The position numbers and the translations under genes are program-made. A stretch of DNA of 64,000 bases. Source: Brevundimonas naejangsanensis. GTDB lineage: Bacteria > Pseudomonadota > Alphaproteobacteria > Caulobacterales > Caulobacteraceae. The notes beneath the pieces are model-generated. The model had not been told where the DNA came from and did not search any database. It saw nothing but the letters and a program-made list of their open reading frames with translations. The stretch covers positions 186,001 to 250,000 of the forward strand of contig NZ_CP032707.1 of the NCBI RefSeq assembly GCF_003627995.1, written 5' to 3'. Below are positions 1 through 10,328 of this stretch, piece by piece (the first letter of the stretch is position 1; every line of letters starts with the position of its first letter).

Positions 1-978
1 GTCCAGCATCCGTTCGACCTGGGCGCGCCGCGCCGGGTCCGCCACGGCGGCGGGATCGGGCGTGCGGCCGCCGATGGGCGTTGTAGTCTCGGGGCTGGTG
101 CCCCAGGTGACCATGGGCTCGACGGCCGAGGCGTCGATCCGAACCACCTTGTCGTAGGTCGCGCCCGGATCGCTGGCCAAGGTCCGCCAATCGGCGACCG
201 CCGCCGCGAAGGCCTCGCCCCGGGGCGCATGGGGACGGCCCTCCAGATAGGCGAAGGTCGTCTCGTCCGGCGCGATCAGGCCCGCGCGCGCGCCCGCCTC
301 GATGGACATGTTGCAGACCGTCATCCGCCCTTCCATGTCCAGGGCGCGGATCGCCGGACCCGCATATTCGATGATGTGACCGGTGGCGCCGTCCGTGCCG
401 ATGCGGCCGATAACGGCCAGGATCAGGTCCTTGGCCGTGACGCCGCGGCCGAGTTCACCCTCCACCTCGACCAGCATCGACCGGACGCGTTTCTGCACCA
501 GGGTCTGGGTCGCCAGGACGTGCTCGACCTCGGAGGTGCCGATGCCAAAGGCCAGAGCGCCGAAAGCCCCATGGGTGGCGGTGTGGCTGTCGCCGCAGAC
601 GATGGTCGTGCCCGGCAGGGTCAGCCCTTGCTCCGGCCCGACCACGTGGACGATGCCCTGGTCCGGGCTGTCCAGAGGAATCCACGGCAGGCCGAACTCA
701 GCCGCGTTCGCCTCCAACTGCTCGATCTGCGCCCGACTTTCGGGATCGAGGATGCCCGCCCCCCGGTTCAGGGTCGGCACGTTGTGATCGGCTACGGCCA
801 GGGTCCGGTCGGGCGCATGGACTCCGATCCCGCGCTGGCGCAGGCCCTCGAAGGCCTGGGGGCTGGTGACCTCGTGGACGAGATGGAAGTCGACGTACAT
901 CAGCATATCGCCGTCGCCGAGGTCGGCGACAAAGTGCCGGTCGTAGATCTTGTCCAGCAGGGTGCAGGGCGCGGTCAT
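1..978 (-). CDS. LeuC-like 3-isopropylmalate dehydratase large subunit (partial, runs off the left edge)
   Basis: The first 326 residues of an aconitase-superfamily protein are visible; the family is about 470 residues long, so the C-terminal third and the usual cluster-ligating cysteines lie outside the window. The family isomerises 2- and 3-hydroxy dicarboxylates with a [4Fe-4S] cluster and needs a LeuD small subunit, which is not visible here. Seen: the N-terminal LeuC stretch [12 protein letters not shown] at about 35-46, CGDSHT at 128-133 followed by [19 protein letters not shown]. The ATG at 978 follows a strong GAGGAGG ribosome site. It lies 10 bp after an enoyl-CoA hydratase stop, so it is co-transcribed with it. 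This context suggests a catabolic hydroxyacid isomerase rather than leucine synthesis, but sequence alone cannot decide. Confidence 0.85.
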   Translation of the reverse strand, partial: MTAPCTLLDKIYDRHFVADLGDGDMLMYVDFHLVHEVTSPQAFEGLRQRGIGVHAPDRTLAVADHNVPTLNRGAGILDPESRAQIEQLEANAAEFGLPWIPLDSPDQGIVHVVGPEQGLTLPGTTIVCGDSHTATHGAFGALAFGIGTSEVEHVLATQTLVQKRVRSMLVEVEGELGRGVTAKDLILAVIGRIGTDGATGHIIEYAGPAIRALDMEGRMTVCNMSIEAGARAGLIAPDETTFAYLEGRPHAPRGEAFAAAVADWRTLASDPGATYDKVVRIDASAVEPMVTWGTSPETTTPIGGRTPDPAAVADPARRAQVERMLD

Positions 979-988
979 CTCAGCCTCC

Positions 989-1747
989 TCAGCGGCCAGT
1001 GAAGCGCGCGGGGCGACGGGCGATGAAGGCGGCGGCGCCTTCACGGAAATCGGCCGTGCGCCCCGCCTCCCCTTGCGCCTCGCGCTCGAGATCCAGGGCC
1101 TGAGCGAAGCCGAGATCCAGAGCCGCCCGCGCGGTGCGGCGCACGGCGGCGTAGGCCTGCGTCGGCCCGCTGGCCAGCCGCTCCAGCAGGGCCTCGGCTT
1201 CGCTGACCAGCACTTCAGGATCGACGGCCTTCCAGGCCAGGCCCCAGTCCAGCGCCTGGTCCGCCGTGATGCGCTCGCCGGTCATCATCAGGCTCATGGC
1301 CCGGTGCCAGCCCAGGGTCCGCGGCAGCAGCCAGCTGGCCCCGCCGTCCGGCGCCAGCCCCACCTGAGCGAAGGCGTAGGCCAGGAAGGCCGAGCGCGAC
1401 ATGACGATCATGTCGGCGGCCAGGGCGATCGACGCCCCCGCCCCGATCGCCGGGCCGTTGACCGCCGCGACCAGGGGGATCGGCAAGTCCGCCAGCTTGA
1501 GCAGCAGGGGGTTGATGTGGCTTTCCAGGATGGCCCCGGCGTCCTGGGGCAGCGGCTCCGACAGCGTGCCCCCGGCGCAGAAGGCCCGGCCCGCCCCGGT
1601 GATCATCAGGGCGCGGGCGCCCGAAGCCACGGCGGCGTCGACGGCGGCGTCCAGCGCCTCGACCATGGGTTCGGTCAGGGCGTTCATCCGCTGGGGCTGG
1701 TCGAGACGGATGATCGCGCCTTCGCCCTTGCGTTCAAAACCGATCAT
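989..1747 (-). CDS. Enoyl-CoA hydratase/isomerase family protein (PaaG-like)
   Basis: A 252-residue crotonase-fold enzyme that hydrates or isomerises an unsaturated acyl-CoA. Seen: the first oxyanion-hole segment GRAFCAGG near 53-60, the second, [16 protein letters not shown], near 97-112, and [15 protein letters not shown] near 129-143. The aspartate in that last segment, in place of the hydratase glutamate, resembles PaaG-type ring-opening isomerases. The ATG at 1747 is chosen because it begins the conserved domain and follows a GAGGTG ribosome site; an upstream ATG at 1828 would add 27 low-complexity arginine-rich residues. The gene is first in a minus-strand operon with leuC and diverges from the acyl-CoA synthetase across a GTCAA-N5-TTGAC operator. 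The acyl-CoA substrate is unknown. Confidence 0.88.
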   Translation of the reverse strand: MIGFERKGEGAIIRLDQPQRMNALTEPMVEALDAAVDAAVASGARALMITGAGRAFCAGGTLSEPLPQDAGAILESHINPLLLKLADLPIPLVAAVNGPAIGAGASIALAADMIVMSRSAFLAYAFAQVGLAPDGGASWLLPRTLGWHRAMSLMMTGERITADQALDWGLAWKAVDPEVLVSEAEALLERLASGPTQAYAAVRRTARAALDLGFAQALDLEREAQGEAGRTADFREGAAAFIARRPARFTGR

Positions 1748-1848
1748 CGCACACCTCGCCGCGCCGCCCCGGCCGCGCAACCGACGGCCCGGACAACGAA
1801 AAACGCCTGAACATGAGTTGACAGACATGGTTCGGGACGGGATTAGAT

Positions 1849-1863
1849 GTCAATAGATTTGAC
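1849..1863. promoter_or_regulatory. GTCAA-N5-TTGAC operator, copy 1 (perfect)
   Basis: Perfect inverted repeat GTCAA-TAGAT-TTGAC. It lies in the divergent promoter region, about 100 bp from the enoyl-CoA hydratase start and 42 bp from the acyl-CoA synthetase start. The TTGAC arms also resemble -35 hexamers in both directions. It is one of eight matching sites in the island; the regulator is inferred to be one of the two MarR proteins. Confidence 0.75.
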
Positions 1864-1904
1864 AATCTTTCCCGCCCTCCGCGGCGGCAGGAGCACCCCT
1901 TTCG

Positions 1905-3449
1905 ATGAGAATTACGCAGGGCCTGGTGCGCGCCGTCGTCACGGCCGCGAACCGCACCGCCACCATCGATGGAGACCGTCGCCGCACCTGGCGCGAGGTC
2001 GGCGACCGCGTCGCCCGCCTGGCCGGCGGCCTGCGCGGCCAGGCCGGGTTGAAGGCCGGCGACCGGGTCGCCATCCTGGCCCACAACTGCGACCTCTATT
2101 TCGAGACCTATTTCGGCGTGCTGTGGGCCGGAGGCGTGCTGACGCCGATGAACACCCGCCTGGCCACGCCCGAGTTGGCCTTCCAACTGAAGGACGCCGG
2201 GGTCGAAACCCTGTGCTTCGGCGAGGAGTTCGCCGCCGTCGCCGAGCAGCTGCTGGCCGAGGGCGCGGTGCGGCGCCTGATCGCCATGGACGGCGCGGCA
2301 GACGAGGCGCGCCTGACCCACGAAGGCCTGATCCGGGCGTCGGAACCCGCCGAAGAACATCTGGCCGCCAATGACGATCTGGCGGGCATCTTCTACACCG
2401 GCGGCACCACGGGCCTGCCCAAGGGAGTGATGCTGAGCCACGGCAATCTGCACGCCATCGCGTCCAACCTGCTGATGACCATTCCGTTCGACGAGACGGG
2501 GGTCAATTTCCACGCCGCGCCCATGTTCCATCTGGCGGACATCGGCATCCTGTTCGCCACCATGACCGGCGCGACCCACGTCTTCCGCCGCAGCTACAAC
2601 GCCGAGACCATGCTGGAGGCGATCGCCGAGCACGGGGTGACGCACTGCTTCACCGTGCCCGCCGTCATCGACCGCATGGCCAAGTACGAGCGGCTGGACC
2701 AGCTCGATCTGTCGAAGCTGCAGATGCTGGGCTACGGCGGTTCGTCCCTGCCCGCCGCCACCCTGGCCCTGGCGCGCGAGAAGTTCCCGCACGTCGACTT
2801 CATCCAGGGCTTCGGCCAGACCGAGATGGCCTCCGTCACCGTGCTGACGCCCCAGGACCACCAGTGCGCCGACGACCACCCGCGTCTGCGCTCATGCGGC
2901 AAGGTCGCGCCGGGCTTCGAGATCCGCATCGTCGACGAGGCCGGAAACGAGGTCCCGCGCGGCCAGATCGGCGAGATCGTCGGGCGCGGCGACAACGTCA
3001 TGATGGGATATTGGAACCGCCCGGAAGAGACCGCCGACGTCATGCGCAACGGCTGGCTGCATACCCGCGACGCCGGGTGGATGGACGAGGACGGCTATAT
3101 CTACATCACCGACCGGCTGAAGGACATGATCGTGTCCGGGGCCGAGAACATCTATTCGATCGAGGTCGAGAACGCCCTGTCCTGGCACCCGGCGATCGAG
3201 GAAAGCGCCGTGATCGGCGTGCCCGATCCGGTCTGGGGCGAGCGGGTCCACGCCCATATCGTCTGCAAGGCGGGCGTGGAGCAGCCGAGCTTCGAGGAGT
3301 TGTCCGCCTTCTGCCGCCAGCGCATCGCCGGCTACAAGACGCCCAAGAGCGTCAGCTTCAGCGAGACCCGCCTGCCGCGCAGCGCCGCCGGCAAGATCCA
3401 GAAGGGCCCGGTCCGGGAGGCCGTGCTGAGGAATCTGAATCTGGCCTGA
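1905..3449 (+). CDS. Acyl-CoA synthetase (AMP-forming, class I adenylate-forming enzyme)
   Basis: A 514-residue ATP-dependent ligase that activates a carboxylic acid to its CoA thioester, the expected entry step of this catabolic island. Seen: the P-loop YTGGTTGLPKG near 163-173, the adenylate motif QGFGQTEM near 304, the hinge region YITDRLKDMI near 398-407, and the C-terminal catalytic lysine in GKIQKGPV near 497. The length is standard for the family. The ATG at 1905 follows GCAGGAG at a somewhat long spacing. The gene stands alone on the plus strand behind operator copy 1. The closest functional class could be medium-chain or aromatic acid ligases, or the LvaE ligase of levulinate catabolism given the LvaA/B-like genes nearby; substrate specificity cannot be read from the sequence. 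Confidence 0.92.
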   Translation: MRITQGLVRAVVTAANRTATIDGDRRRTWREVGDRVARLAGGLRGQAGLKAGDRVAILAHNCDLYFETYFGVLWAGGVLTPMNTRLATPELAFQLKDAGVETLCFGEEFAAVAEQLLAEGAVRRLIAMDGAADEARLTHEGLIRASEPAEEHLAANDDLAGIFYTGGTTGLPKGVMLSHGNLHAIASNLLMTIPFDETGVNFHAAPMFHLADIGILFATMTGATHVFRRSYNAETMLEAIAEHGVTHCFTVPAVIDRMAKYERLDQLDLSKLQMLGYGGSSLPAATLALAREKFPHVDFIQGFGQTEMASVTVLTPQDHQCADDHPRLRSCGKVAPGFEIRIVDEAGNEVPRGQIGEIVGRGDNVMMGYWNRPEETADVMRNGWLHTRDAGWMDEDGYIYITDRLKDMIVSGAENIYSIEVENALSWHPAIEESAVIGVPDPVWGERVHAHIVCKAGVEQPSFEELSAFCRQRIAGYKTPKSVSFSETRLPRSAAGKIQKGPVREAVLRNLNLA

Positions 3450-3454
3450 GAAAA

Positions 3455-3654
3455 CCCTCTCCCGATGGGAGAGGGCTTAAGCCTCCAAGAGCGTAGCGAT
3501 TGGAACAGGCGAAAGGGTGAGGGTTCGCGGGGGAAGTCGGCCGAAGGCCGTGGTGCGACGGCTGACGCCGACTGATGGGACAAGCCCCTCACCCTTTCGC
3601 GCAAGGACGACGGCTACGCCGCCGTGCGCTCAAGCCCTCTCCCGCCGGAGAGGG
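3455..3654. repeat. Nested palindromic intergenic repeat
   Basis: The gap between the convergent synthetase and fadB-like genes is almost wholly nested palindromes. CCCTCTCCC-GAT-GGGAGAGGG forms a hairpin at 3455-3475. A partner hairpin, CCCTCTCC...GGAGAGGG, lies at 3635-3654. GCGAAAGGGTGAGGG at about 3509-3523 pairs with CCCTCACCCTTTCGC at about 3586-3600. The layout suggests a dispersed, non-coding repeat element that may also stop convergent transcription. No T-run follows the hairpins. Confidence 0.7.
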
Positions 3655-3711
3655 AAAAAGGGCGGGACGCTTGCGCCCCGCCTTTCCTTGTTCACGTATC
3701 CGCCAAGGCGA

Positions 3712-5883
3712 TCAGGCCGCCAGCGGCTTCGGCGCCGGATAGAAGCGCTCGCCCTTCTCGGCCATGGTCTTCAGCAGGGCCGGCGGCGCGAACCGCTCGC
3801 CGTACTGCGCGGCCAGGGCCTCGCAGGCGGCGGTGAACTCGGCGACGCCGGTGCTGTCGATCAGGCTGATCGGGCCGCCGGTCCAGGGCGCGAAGCCCCA
3901 GCCCAGGATGGCGCCGACATCGGCGTCGCGGGCGGCGGTGACGACGTTCTCGTCCATGCAGCGCGCGGCTTCGACGGCCTGGCGGTATAGCAGACGCTGC
4001 TTCAGGTGCTCGATCAGCTCCGGCGACGACTGGCTGATCTTGACCGGATGCATTTCGGCCAGACCGGCCCACAGGCGCTTGGGCTCGCCCTGCGGATAGT
4101 CATAGACGCCCTTGCCGTTCTTGCGGCCCCAACGCTCCTGGCCGATCATGTCGATCAGGAATTTGTCGGTGTCGCCCGCCACAGGCGCCGGCAGGTTGAG
4201 GTCGATGCGACGCTGGCCCGCCACGCGGTCCACCAGATCGATGGCCACGTCGTCCAGCAGCTCCAGTGGGCCGCGCGGCATGCCGGTCATGCGGCCGACG
4301 TTGTCGATGATGGCGGGGGCGATGCCCTCGATCAGCATCTCCAGACCTTCGCGGATGTAGGTGTCGAACACCCGGCTGGTGAAGAAGCCCCGGCTGTCGT
4401 TGACGACGATCGGCACCTTCTTCAGCTGCTTGCAGTAGTCCAGCGCCTTGGCCAGCGTCTCCTGCGAGGTGGCCTTGCCGACGATGATCTCCACCAACTC
4501 CATCCGGTCAACCGGCGAGAAGAAGTGGATGCCGATGAAGTTGGCCGGACGCTCGGCCGCTTCCGACAGGCCGGTGATCGGGAGGGTCGAGGTGTTGGAG
4601 GCGAAGACGGCGTCCGGGCCGATCTGGGCCTCGGCGCGCTTGGTCACATCGGCCTTCAGGGCGCGGTCCTCGAACACGGCCTCGACCACCAGGTCGGCGC
4701 CCTTGATGGCGTCATAGTCGGTGGTGGCGGTGATGCGGCCGACCAGGTCGTCGGCGGCCTGCTGGCTCATCGCGCCCTTGGCCACGGCCTTGGCGACCAG
4801 ACCTTCCGAATAGGCCTTGCCCTTGTCGGCGCCGGCCTGGGCCACGTCGATCAGGACGGTGTCGATGCCGACCCGCGCCTGGGCGTAGGCGATGCCCGCC
4901 CCCATCATGCCAGCGCCCAGGACGGCGGCCTTCTTGACGGCATAGGTCGGCACGCCCGCCGGGCGGGCGCCGCCCTTGGCCAGGGCCTGCTTCGACAGGA
5001 AGAGCGAGCGGATCATGGCCCGCGCCTGGGGCGACTGCTGGGTGTCCAGGAACAGCCGCGCCTCGACGCGAAGCGCCGCGTCCATCGGCAGGTTGAAGCC
5101 CTCATAGACGCAGCGGGCGATGTTCTTCTGGGCCGGATAGTTGCCGTAGGTCTTCGACATGATCCGGGGCGGAACCATCATGAAGACAGGCGAACCGGCT
5201 TCCGAATAGGGGCCGTCCTTCATGACATAGCCCTTGCGGTCCCATGGCTGGACGCCCTCGCCGCCGGCCAGAATCCAGGCCTTGGCGGCGGCCAGGGCCT
5301 GACCCGGCTCGACCACTTCGTCGATGATGCCGATGGCCTTGGCCTTTTCAGCGTCGACCGGCGCGCCGGTCAGCATCAAGTCGAGCGCGGCCTGAACGCC
5401 CGCCAGACGCGGCACGCGCTGGGTGCCGCCGGCGCCCGGCAGCAGGCCGATGGTGACTTCCGGCAGGCCGACGCGGGCCTTGGTCGAGGCGACGCGATAG
5501 TGGGCCGCGAGCGCGAACTCGAAGCCGCCGCCCAGGGCGACGCCCTCGATGGCGGCGACCACCGGCTTGCCGACGGTTTCCAGGGCGCGCAGGGCCCAGG
5601 TCATGCGCGAGGTGGCGGGCAGAGCCGCTTCGCGCGCCGCGCCCGAGGCCTGCCCGCCGGCCGTCTCGCCCAGTTCGCCCAGGTCGGCGCCGGCGCAGAA
5701 GCCGTTCGCCTTGCCCGAGGCGAGGATGGCGCCCTTGATCGAGTCGTCGTCGCGGATCTTGGCGACGATGGCGTCGATGTCGGCCACGGCGCTGTCGGTG
5801 AAGGTGTTCATCGTGCGACCCGGCACGTCGAACAGGAAGGTGGCGATGCCGTCGGCGTCCACCGAAACGGTGAAGTTGTTCAT
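3712..5883 (-). CDS. FadB/FadJ-type bifunctional enoyl-CoA hydratase/3-hydroxyacyl-CoA dehydrogenase
   Basis: A 723-residue fusion carrying out the hydratase and NAD-dependent dehydrogenase steps of beta-oxidation. Seen: the crotonase domain at about 1-190 with GFCAGADLG near 61-69, [14 protein letters not shown] near 114-127 and the catalytic glutamate in [14 protein letters not shown] near 140-153. The Rossmann motif [12 protein letters not shown] begins near 322, and [12 protein letters not shown] carries the catalytic histidine of the dehydrogenase. The length matches the family. The start at 5883 begins directly with the conserved domain. The thiolase gene lies upstream on the same strand, separated by a palindromic repeat, giving a fadA-then-fadB order. 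No GTCAA-N5-TTGAC site was seen in front of this pair, so it may be a general rather than regulon-specific beta-oxidation unit. Confidence 0.95.
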   Translation of the reverse strand: MNNFTVSVDADGIATFLFDVPGRTMNTFTDSAVADIDAIVAKIRDDDSIKGAILASGKANGFCAGADLGELGETAGGQASGAAREAALPATSRMTWALRALETVGKPVVAAIEGVALGGGFEFALAAHYRVASTKARVGLPEVTIGLLPGAGGTQRVPRLAGVQAALDLMLTGAPVDAEKAKAIGIIDEVVEPGQALAAAKAWILAGGEGVQPWDRKGYVMKDGPYSEAGSPVFMMVPPRIMSKTYGNYPAQKNIARCVYEGFNLPMDAALRVEARLFLDTQQSPQARAMIRSLFLSKQALAKGGARPAGVPTYAVKKAAVLGAGMMGAGIAYAQARVGIDTVLIDVAQAGADKGKAYSEGLVAKAVAKGAMSQQAADDLVGRITATTDYDAIKGADLVVEAVFEDRALKADVTKRAEAQIGPDAVFASNTSTLPITGLSEAAERPANFIGIHFFSPVDRMELVEIIVGKATSQETLAKALDYCKQLKKVPIVVNDSRGFFTSRVFDTYIREGLEMLIEGIAPAIIDNVGRMTGMPRGPLELLDDVAIDLVDRVAGQRRIDLNLPAPVAGDTDKFLIDMIGQERWGRKNGKGVYDYPQGEPKRLWAGLAEMHPVKISQSSPELIEHLKQRLLYRQAVEAARCMDENVVTAARDADVGAILGWGFAPWTGGPISLIDSTGVAEFTAACEALAAQYGERFAPPALLKTMAEKGERFYPAPKPLAA

Positions 5884-5904
5884 TTGGGTTCAGTCCCTTT
5901 TCTT

Positions 5905-6003
5905 CGTCATCCCGGCCGTCGCAAAACGACAGAGCCGGGACCGCCGGAAACGCCGGCGCTTGCCGTGGTCCCGGATAGGCGCTGCGCGCCTTCCGGGATG
6001 ACG
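5905..6003. repeat. CGTCATCCCGG palindromic intergenic repeat
   Basis: CGTCATCCCGG at 5905-5915 is mirrored by CCGGGATGACG at 5993-6003, with further internal pairing between GCCGGGACC and GGTCCCGG. Long hairpins with this end sequence are typical of dispersed palindromic elements in alphaproteobacteria. It separates the thiolase and fadB-like genes. Confidence 0.7.
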
Positions 6004-6016
6004 GCGTGGGGTTGGA

Positions 6017-7219
<1,203 letters not shown>

Positions 7220-7240
7220 GGTCGTTTCCTCGTGCAGGGA

Positions 7241-8305
7241 TCAGGCGTCGCCAGGCGCGCGCGGTTGCGGCGCAGGCGTCAGGGAGAAGCGGGGGGCCGG
7301 GGCCGGCTGCACCACGCCGTTCAGGGTGATGAAGGCCTCGCGGACCTTGTTGTGCGGATGCTCGGGCGCCTCGGCAAAGGACAGGACCGGCGCGAAGCAG
7401 GCGTCCGTCCCCTCCATCAGTTCACGCCATTCGGCGCGGGTCTTGCGACGGAAGACGGCCGTCAGACGCTCGCGGCGCGCCTCGACGCCGTCCGGCGCGT
7501 TCTGGTCCTCGAACAGGGGATCGCCCGACAGGCCCACAGCCTGCAGCATCCGCGCGTAGAAGGGCGGCTCGATCGAGCCGATGGCGATGAACTCGCCATC
7601 GGCGGTCTCATAGGTGTCGTAATAGGGCGCGCCGGTGTCCAGGTAGTTGGCGCCCCGCTCGTCGCTCCAGATTCCCTGGCCGCGAAAGCCCCAGATCATC
7701 CCCATCAGCAGGGAAGCGCCATCGGTCATGGCGCAGTCGATGACCTGGCCCTTGCCGGTCGCGCGGGCCGAGAGGATGCCCGCCAGCATGCCGAAGGCCA
7801 GCATCATCCCGCCGCCGCCGAAGTCCCCCACCATGTTGATCGGCGGGGTCGGCTTCTCACCCTTGCGGCCGAAAGCGTTCAGGGCGCCGGTGATGGCGAT
7901 GTAGTTGATGTCGTGGCCGGCGGCGTGGGCCAGCGGCCCTTCCTGGCCCCAGCCGGTCATCCGGCCGTAAACGAGGCGCGGATTGTCGGCCAGCAGCGCC
8001 TCGGGCCCCAGGCCCAACCGCTCCATGACCCCAGGACGATAGCCCTCGATCAGGCCGTCGGCGTCGCGGATCAGGGCGCGGGCGGCCGCCCTGCCCTCCT
8101 CCGACTTCAGGTCCAGTTCGACCCGCGACCGCGACCGCGCCAGCACGTCCGAGGGATCGATGCGGACGCCGGGACGGGCGATGCGGATCACCTCCGCCCC
8201 GTGGTCGGCCAGCATCATGCCGGCGAAGGGGCCGGGCCCGATGCCCTCCATCTCGATGATCTTCAGCCCGGCCAAGGCGCCGCCGGAAACGATGCCTGCG
8301 CTCAT
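7241..8305 (-). CDS. CaiB/BaiF family protein, probable alpha-methylacyl-CoA racemase
   Basis: A 354-residue family III CoA-transferase fold protein. Alpha-methylacyl-CoA racemases epimerise 2-methyl-branched acyl-CoA thioesters so that acyl-CoA dehydrogenase can act. Seen: GHDINY with His131 and GDFGGGGM with Asp161, which match the catalytic His/Asp pair of known racemases, and the N-terminal [20 protein letters not shown]. These favour racemase over a true CoA-transferase. The presence of the gene implies a methyl-branched intermediate, as in sterol side chains or isoprenoid acids; that is inference. The ATG at 8305 overlaps the stop of an 11-codon ORF that has a better ribosome site. Operator copy 2 lies about 100 bp upstream. 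Confidence 0.87.
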   Translation of the reverse strand: MSAGIVSGGALAGLKIIEMEGIGPGPFAGMMLADHGAEVIRIARPGVRIDPSDVLARSRSRVELDLKSEEGRAAARALIRDADGLIEGYRPGVMERLGLGPEALLADNPRLVYGRMTGWGQEGPLAHAAGHDINYIAITGALNAFGRKGEKPTPPINMVGDFGGGGMMLAFGMLAGILSARATGKGQVIDCAMTDGASLLMGMIWGFRGQGIWSDERGANYLDTGAPYYDTYETADGEFIAIGSIEPPFYARMLQAVGLSGDPLFEDQNAPDGVEARRERLTAVFRRKTRAEWRELMEGTDACFAPVLSFAEAPEHPHNKVREAFITLNGVVQPAPAPRFSLTPAPQPRAPGDA

Positions 8306-8337
8306 CGGCGCAGGCTTCCGCAGATGTGGTCCGTCAT
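8302..8337 (-). other. Possible 11-residue leader ORF coupled to the racemase
   Basis: An ATG at 8337 follows a strong GGGAGG ribosome site at 7 nt spacing. It opens an 11-codon frame ([11 protein letters not shown]) whose TGA overlaps the racemase ATG as ATGA. The racemase start itself has only a weak ribosome site, so translation may be coupled through this leader. It could also be a chance ORF. Confidence 0.3.
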
Positions 8338-8402
8338 GACCCGTCCTCCCGCTGATCCCCTCTGCGGGGCTTCACACGGTGATCGGACGGGCGACCAATC
8401 TT

Positions 8403-8417
8403 GTCAAGAAATTTGAC
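8403..8417. promoter_or_regulatory. GTCAA-N5-TTGAC operator, copy 2 (perfect)
   Basis: Perfect inverted repeat GTCAA-GAAAT-TTGAC. It abuts the stop codon of the upstream MarR gene and lies about 100 bp before the racemase start, so it probably controls a racemase-thiolase-fadB transcript. Confidence 0.75.
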
Positions 8418-8870
8418 TTAAGCGATTTCCATTCTTCGCTCGGACAGGGTCTCCGAACCGCCTAGGAAATTGCGCAGCCCCTGGCGCAGGGCCTCCAGAT
8501 TCTCGCCCCCCACGGCCTCTTCCAGCTCGCTTTCCAGTTCCCGCAACACCTTCTGGGCGTCGTCGCGAATGGCCTGGGACTCGGGGGCGAAACGGACGAT
8601 GCGGGCGCGCTTGTCATCCGGGTCGGGGGCCAGCTCCAGCAGCTTGCGATCGACCATCTCGGTCAGGAACTGGCTCATGGCCTGGCGCGAGACGCCCAGG
8701 TTCTCGGCCATGCGGGCGGCACGGGTCTCACCGTTGGCGACGTTGACCAGGATCAGCGACTGCGACCGGCCCAGCCGCCCCCAACCGCGCGTGTCGAGAC
8801 GCGACTGCAGCTGTTCGTCGAACCAGTAGAGGGTCCGCACCAGGTCGAGCATGAGCAGGGGGCGATTCAT
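8418..8870 (-). CDS. MarR family transcriptional regulator (paralogue 1)
   Basis: A 150-residue winged-helix regulator; MarR proteins bind palindromes as dimers and release them when bound by a pathway ligand. Seen: the recognition region MAENLGVSRQAMSQFLTEMV followed by the wing DPDDKRARIVRF. The start at 8870 (MNRPLLML) is chosen over the upstream ATG at 8951, because the longer form would place the start codon inside operator copy 3 and add 27 non-conserved residues. The chosen N-terminus also aligns with the second MarR gene at 14703: both read WFDE-x-LQ, then GW, then R-x-x-S. Its promoter carries operator copy 3, suggesting autoregulation. Confidence 0.9.
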   Translation of the reverse strand: MNRPLLMLDLVRTLYWFDEQLQSRLDTRGWGRLGRSQSLILVNVANGETRAARMAENLGVSRQAMSQFLTEMVDRKLLELAPDPDDKRARIVRFAPESQAIRDDAQKVLRELESELEEAVGGENLEALRQGLRNFLGGSETLSERRMEIA

Positions 8871-8934
8871 CGCGCCAGTGTCGCCGCCCGCCGCGCGCCG
8901 GGAAAGCCCCAAAACACCGTCATGTCGATTTTTA

Positions 8935-8949
8935 GTCAACTTACTTGAC
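8935..8949. promoter_or_regulatory. GTCAA-N5-TTGAC operator, copy 3 (perfect)
   Basis: Perfect inverted repeat GTCAA-CTTAC-TTGAC in the divergent region between MarR paralogue 1 (65 bp to its start) and the flavin monooxygenase (52 bp to its start). Confidence 0.75.
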
Positions 8950-9000
8950 ATTCATATTCTTCCGAAGCGAACCTGACCGTCCCAAGAGGGAGGATTCAAC

Positions 9001-10242
9001 ATGACGGGCGAAAAGCTCGCGGACCGACGCATTCCTGTCGGAGACGATTTTCTGGCCCCCGAGGCCGTGGCGGCCCTGACCCCGGCCGACTTGGTCGCCC
9101 GGGTCACGGCGCTGAAGCCCATGATCGCCGCCGCCTCCGCCGAGGCCGAACGCCTGCGCCGCCCGGTGGACGAGGTGTGGAGCGCCCTGCGCGCCACCGG
9201 CTATTTCTACATCTATGTGCCGCGCAAGTTCGGCGGGCTGGAGTTCGATCCCCAGACCTATATCGACGCCACCCTGGCCATCTGCGAGGCCTGCCCCTCG
9301 ACCGGCTGGACGGCCAGTTTCGCGGCCGAGCACAACTGGCTGATCGCCCAGTATCCCGAACAGACCCAGGCCGAGGTCTGGGGCCGCACCCCCTATGTCA
9401 TCGCCCCCAGCGTAGCCGCCCCTCCGGGCAAGGCGGTGCGCATGGACGGCGGCTTCCGTCTCAGCGGCCGCTGGAAGTTCGGCACCGTCGTCATGCACGC
9501 CGACTGGGCCATGCTCAACGCCATGGAGGACATGGGCGAGGGCAAGCCGCCGGTCGTGCGCATGATGCTGGTCCGCGCCGAGGACGTGAAGGTGCTGGAC
9601 ACCTGGTTCATGAGCGGCATGGCCGCCACCGGCTCCAACGACATCCTCGCCGAGGACCTGTTCGTGCCCGAGGCCTATACGTTCGAGGTCGGGCCGGTGC
9701 GCACCGGACGCGGCAACGGCGGCAAGGTGCATGACAATCCCCTCTATGCGGCGCCCATGCTGCCGCAGCTGTGCGTCACGGCGGCCCTGCCCTCGGTCGG
9801 CGCGGCCAAGGCGGCGGTCGAGCTGGCGCGCAAGCGGCTGACGGTCCACACCAAGATGGGCGGGCAGTCGACCCAGGTGGACAAGCCCGCCGCCCAGATG
9901 CGCCTGGCCCGCGCCGACCTGATGGTGCGCTCGGCCGAACTGTCGATCCGCCAGGCGGCGGACGAGAACCTGACGCTCTCGGCCCTGAGCGACGAGGAGC
10001 AGTTGCCCCATCGCCTGCGTCTGCGCGCCCAGATCGCCTATGCCGTCAGCCAATGCCTGGAGGCCGTTCGGACCTGCTGCGAGGCGTCCGGCTCGGGCAT
10101 CTACGCCATGGACAATCCGATGCAGCGCATCCTGCGCGACATCGAGGTCATGGCCAGCCACATCGTCTATGACATGGACGTGTCCACCGAGCTTCACGGC
10201 CGATCGATGGTCGGCCTGGCGCCGAACTCCCTGCTGACCTAG
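9001..10242 (+). CDS. Flavin-dependent monooxygenase, HsaA/HpaB-like (acyl-CoA dehydrogenase fold)
   Basis: A 413-residue protein with the acyl-CoA dehydrogenase fold, but with features of group D flavin monooxygenases, the oxygenase part of two-component hydroxylases such as HsaA. Seen: CPSTGWTASFAAEHNW near 98-113, SGRWKFGT near 155-162, and GSNDILAEDLFVPEAYT near 211-227. These are the family's flavin and substrate segments, and the usual dehydrogenase catalytic-base region is absent. Such enzymes need reduced flavin from a partner; the likely reductase is encoded at 21443, about 11 kb away, behind the same type of operator. A GAGGGAGGA ribosome site precedes the ATG at 9001. An unusual acyl-CoA dehydrogenase remains the alternative. 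Confidence 0.82.
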   Translation: MTGEKLADRRIPVGDDFLAPEAVAALTPADLVARVTALKPMIAAASAEAERLRRPVDEVWSALRATGYFYIYVPRKFGGLEFDPQTYIDATLAICEACPSTGWTASFAAEHNWLIAQYPEQTQAEVWGRTPYVIAPSVAAPPGKAVRMDGGFRLSGRWKFGTVVMHADWAMLNAMEDMGEGKPPVVRMMLVRAEDVKVLDTWFMSGMAATGSNDILAEDLFVPEAYTFEVGPVRTGRGNGGKVHDNPLYAAPMLPQLCVTAALPSVGAAKAAVELARKRLTVHTKMGGQSTQVDKPAAQMRLARADLMVRSAELSIRQAADENLTLSALSDEEQLPHRLRLRAQIAYAVSQCLEAVRTCCEASGSGIYAMDNPMQRILRDIEVMASHIVYDMDVSTELHGRSMVGLAPNSLLT

Positions 10243-10266
10243 GCAGGCTCAGAAGATCCCTTACTC

Positions 10267-10294
10267 GGGGGCCGCTTGCGGCCCCCCTTTTTTT
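10267..10294 (+). terminator. Rho-independent terminator after the monooxygenase
   Basis: GGGGGCCGC-TT-GCGGCCCCC is followed by a run of seven T. A second hairpin (GCCCCTCT...AGAGGGGC) follows directly and may serve the convergent SDR gene. Confidence 0.9.
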
Positions 10295-10328
10295 GCCCCT
10301 CTCCCGACGGGCAGAGGGGCATCGTTCA

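Noticed and set aside
229..1810. Two overlapping plus-strand frames at the left edge
   Set aside because: They lie antisense to the LeuC-like and enoyl-CoA hydratase genes, which have clear family motifs and ribosome sites.
8871..8951. Longer N-terminus for MarR paralogue 1
   Set aside because: The start at 8951 would put the start codon in the operator, and the added residues are absent from the paralogue.
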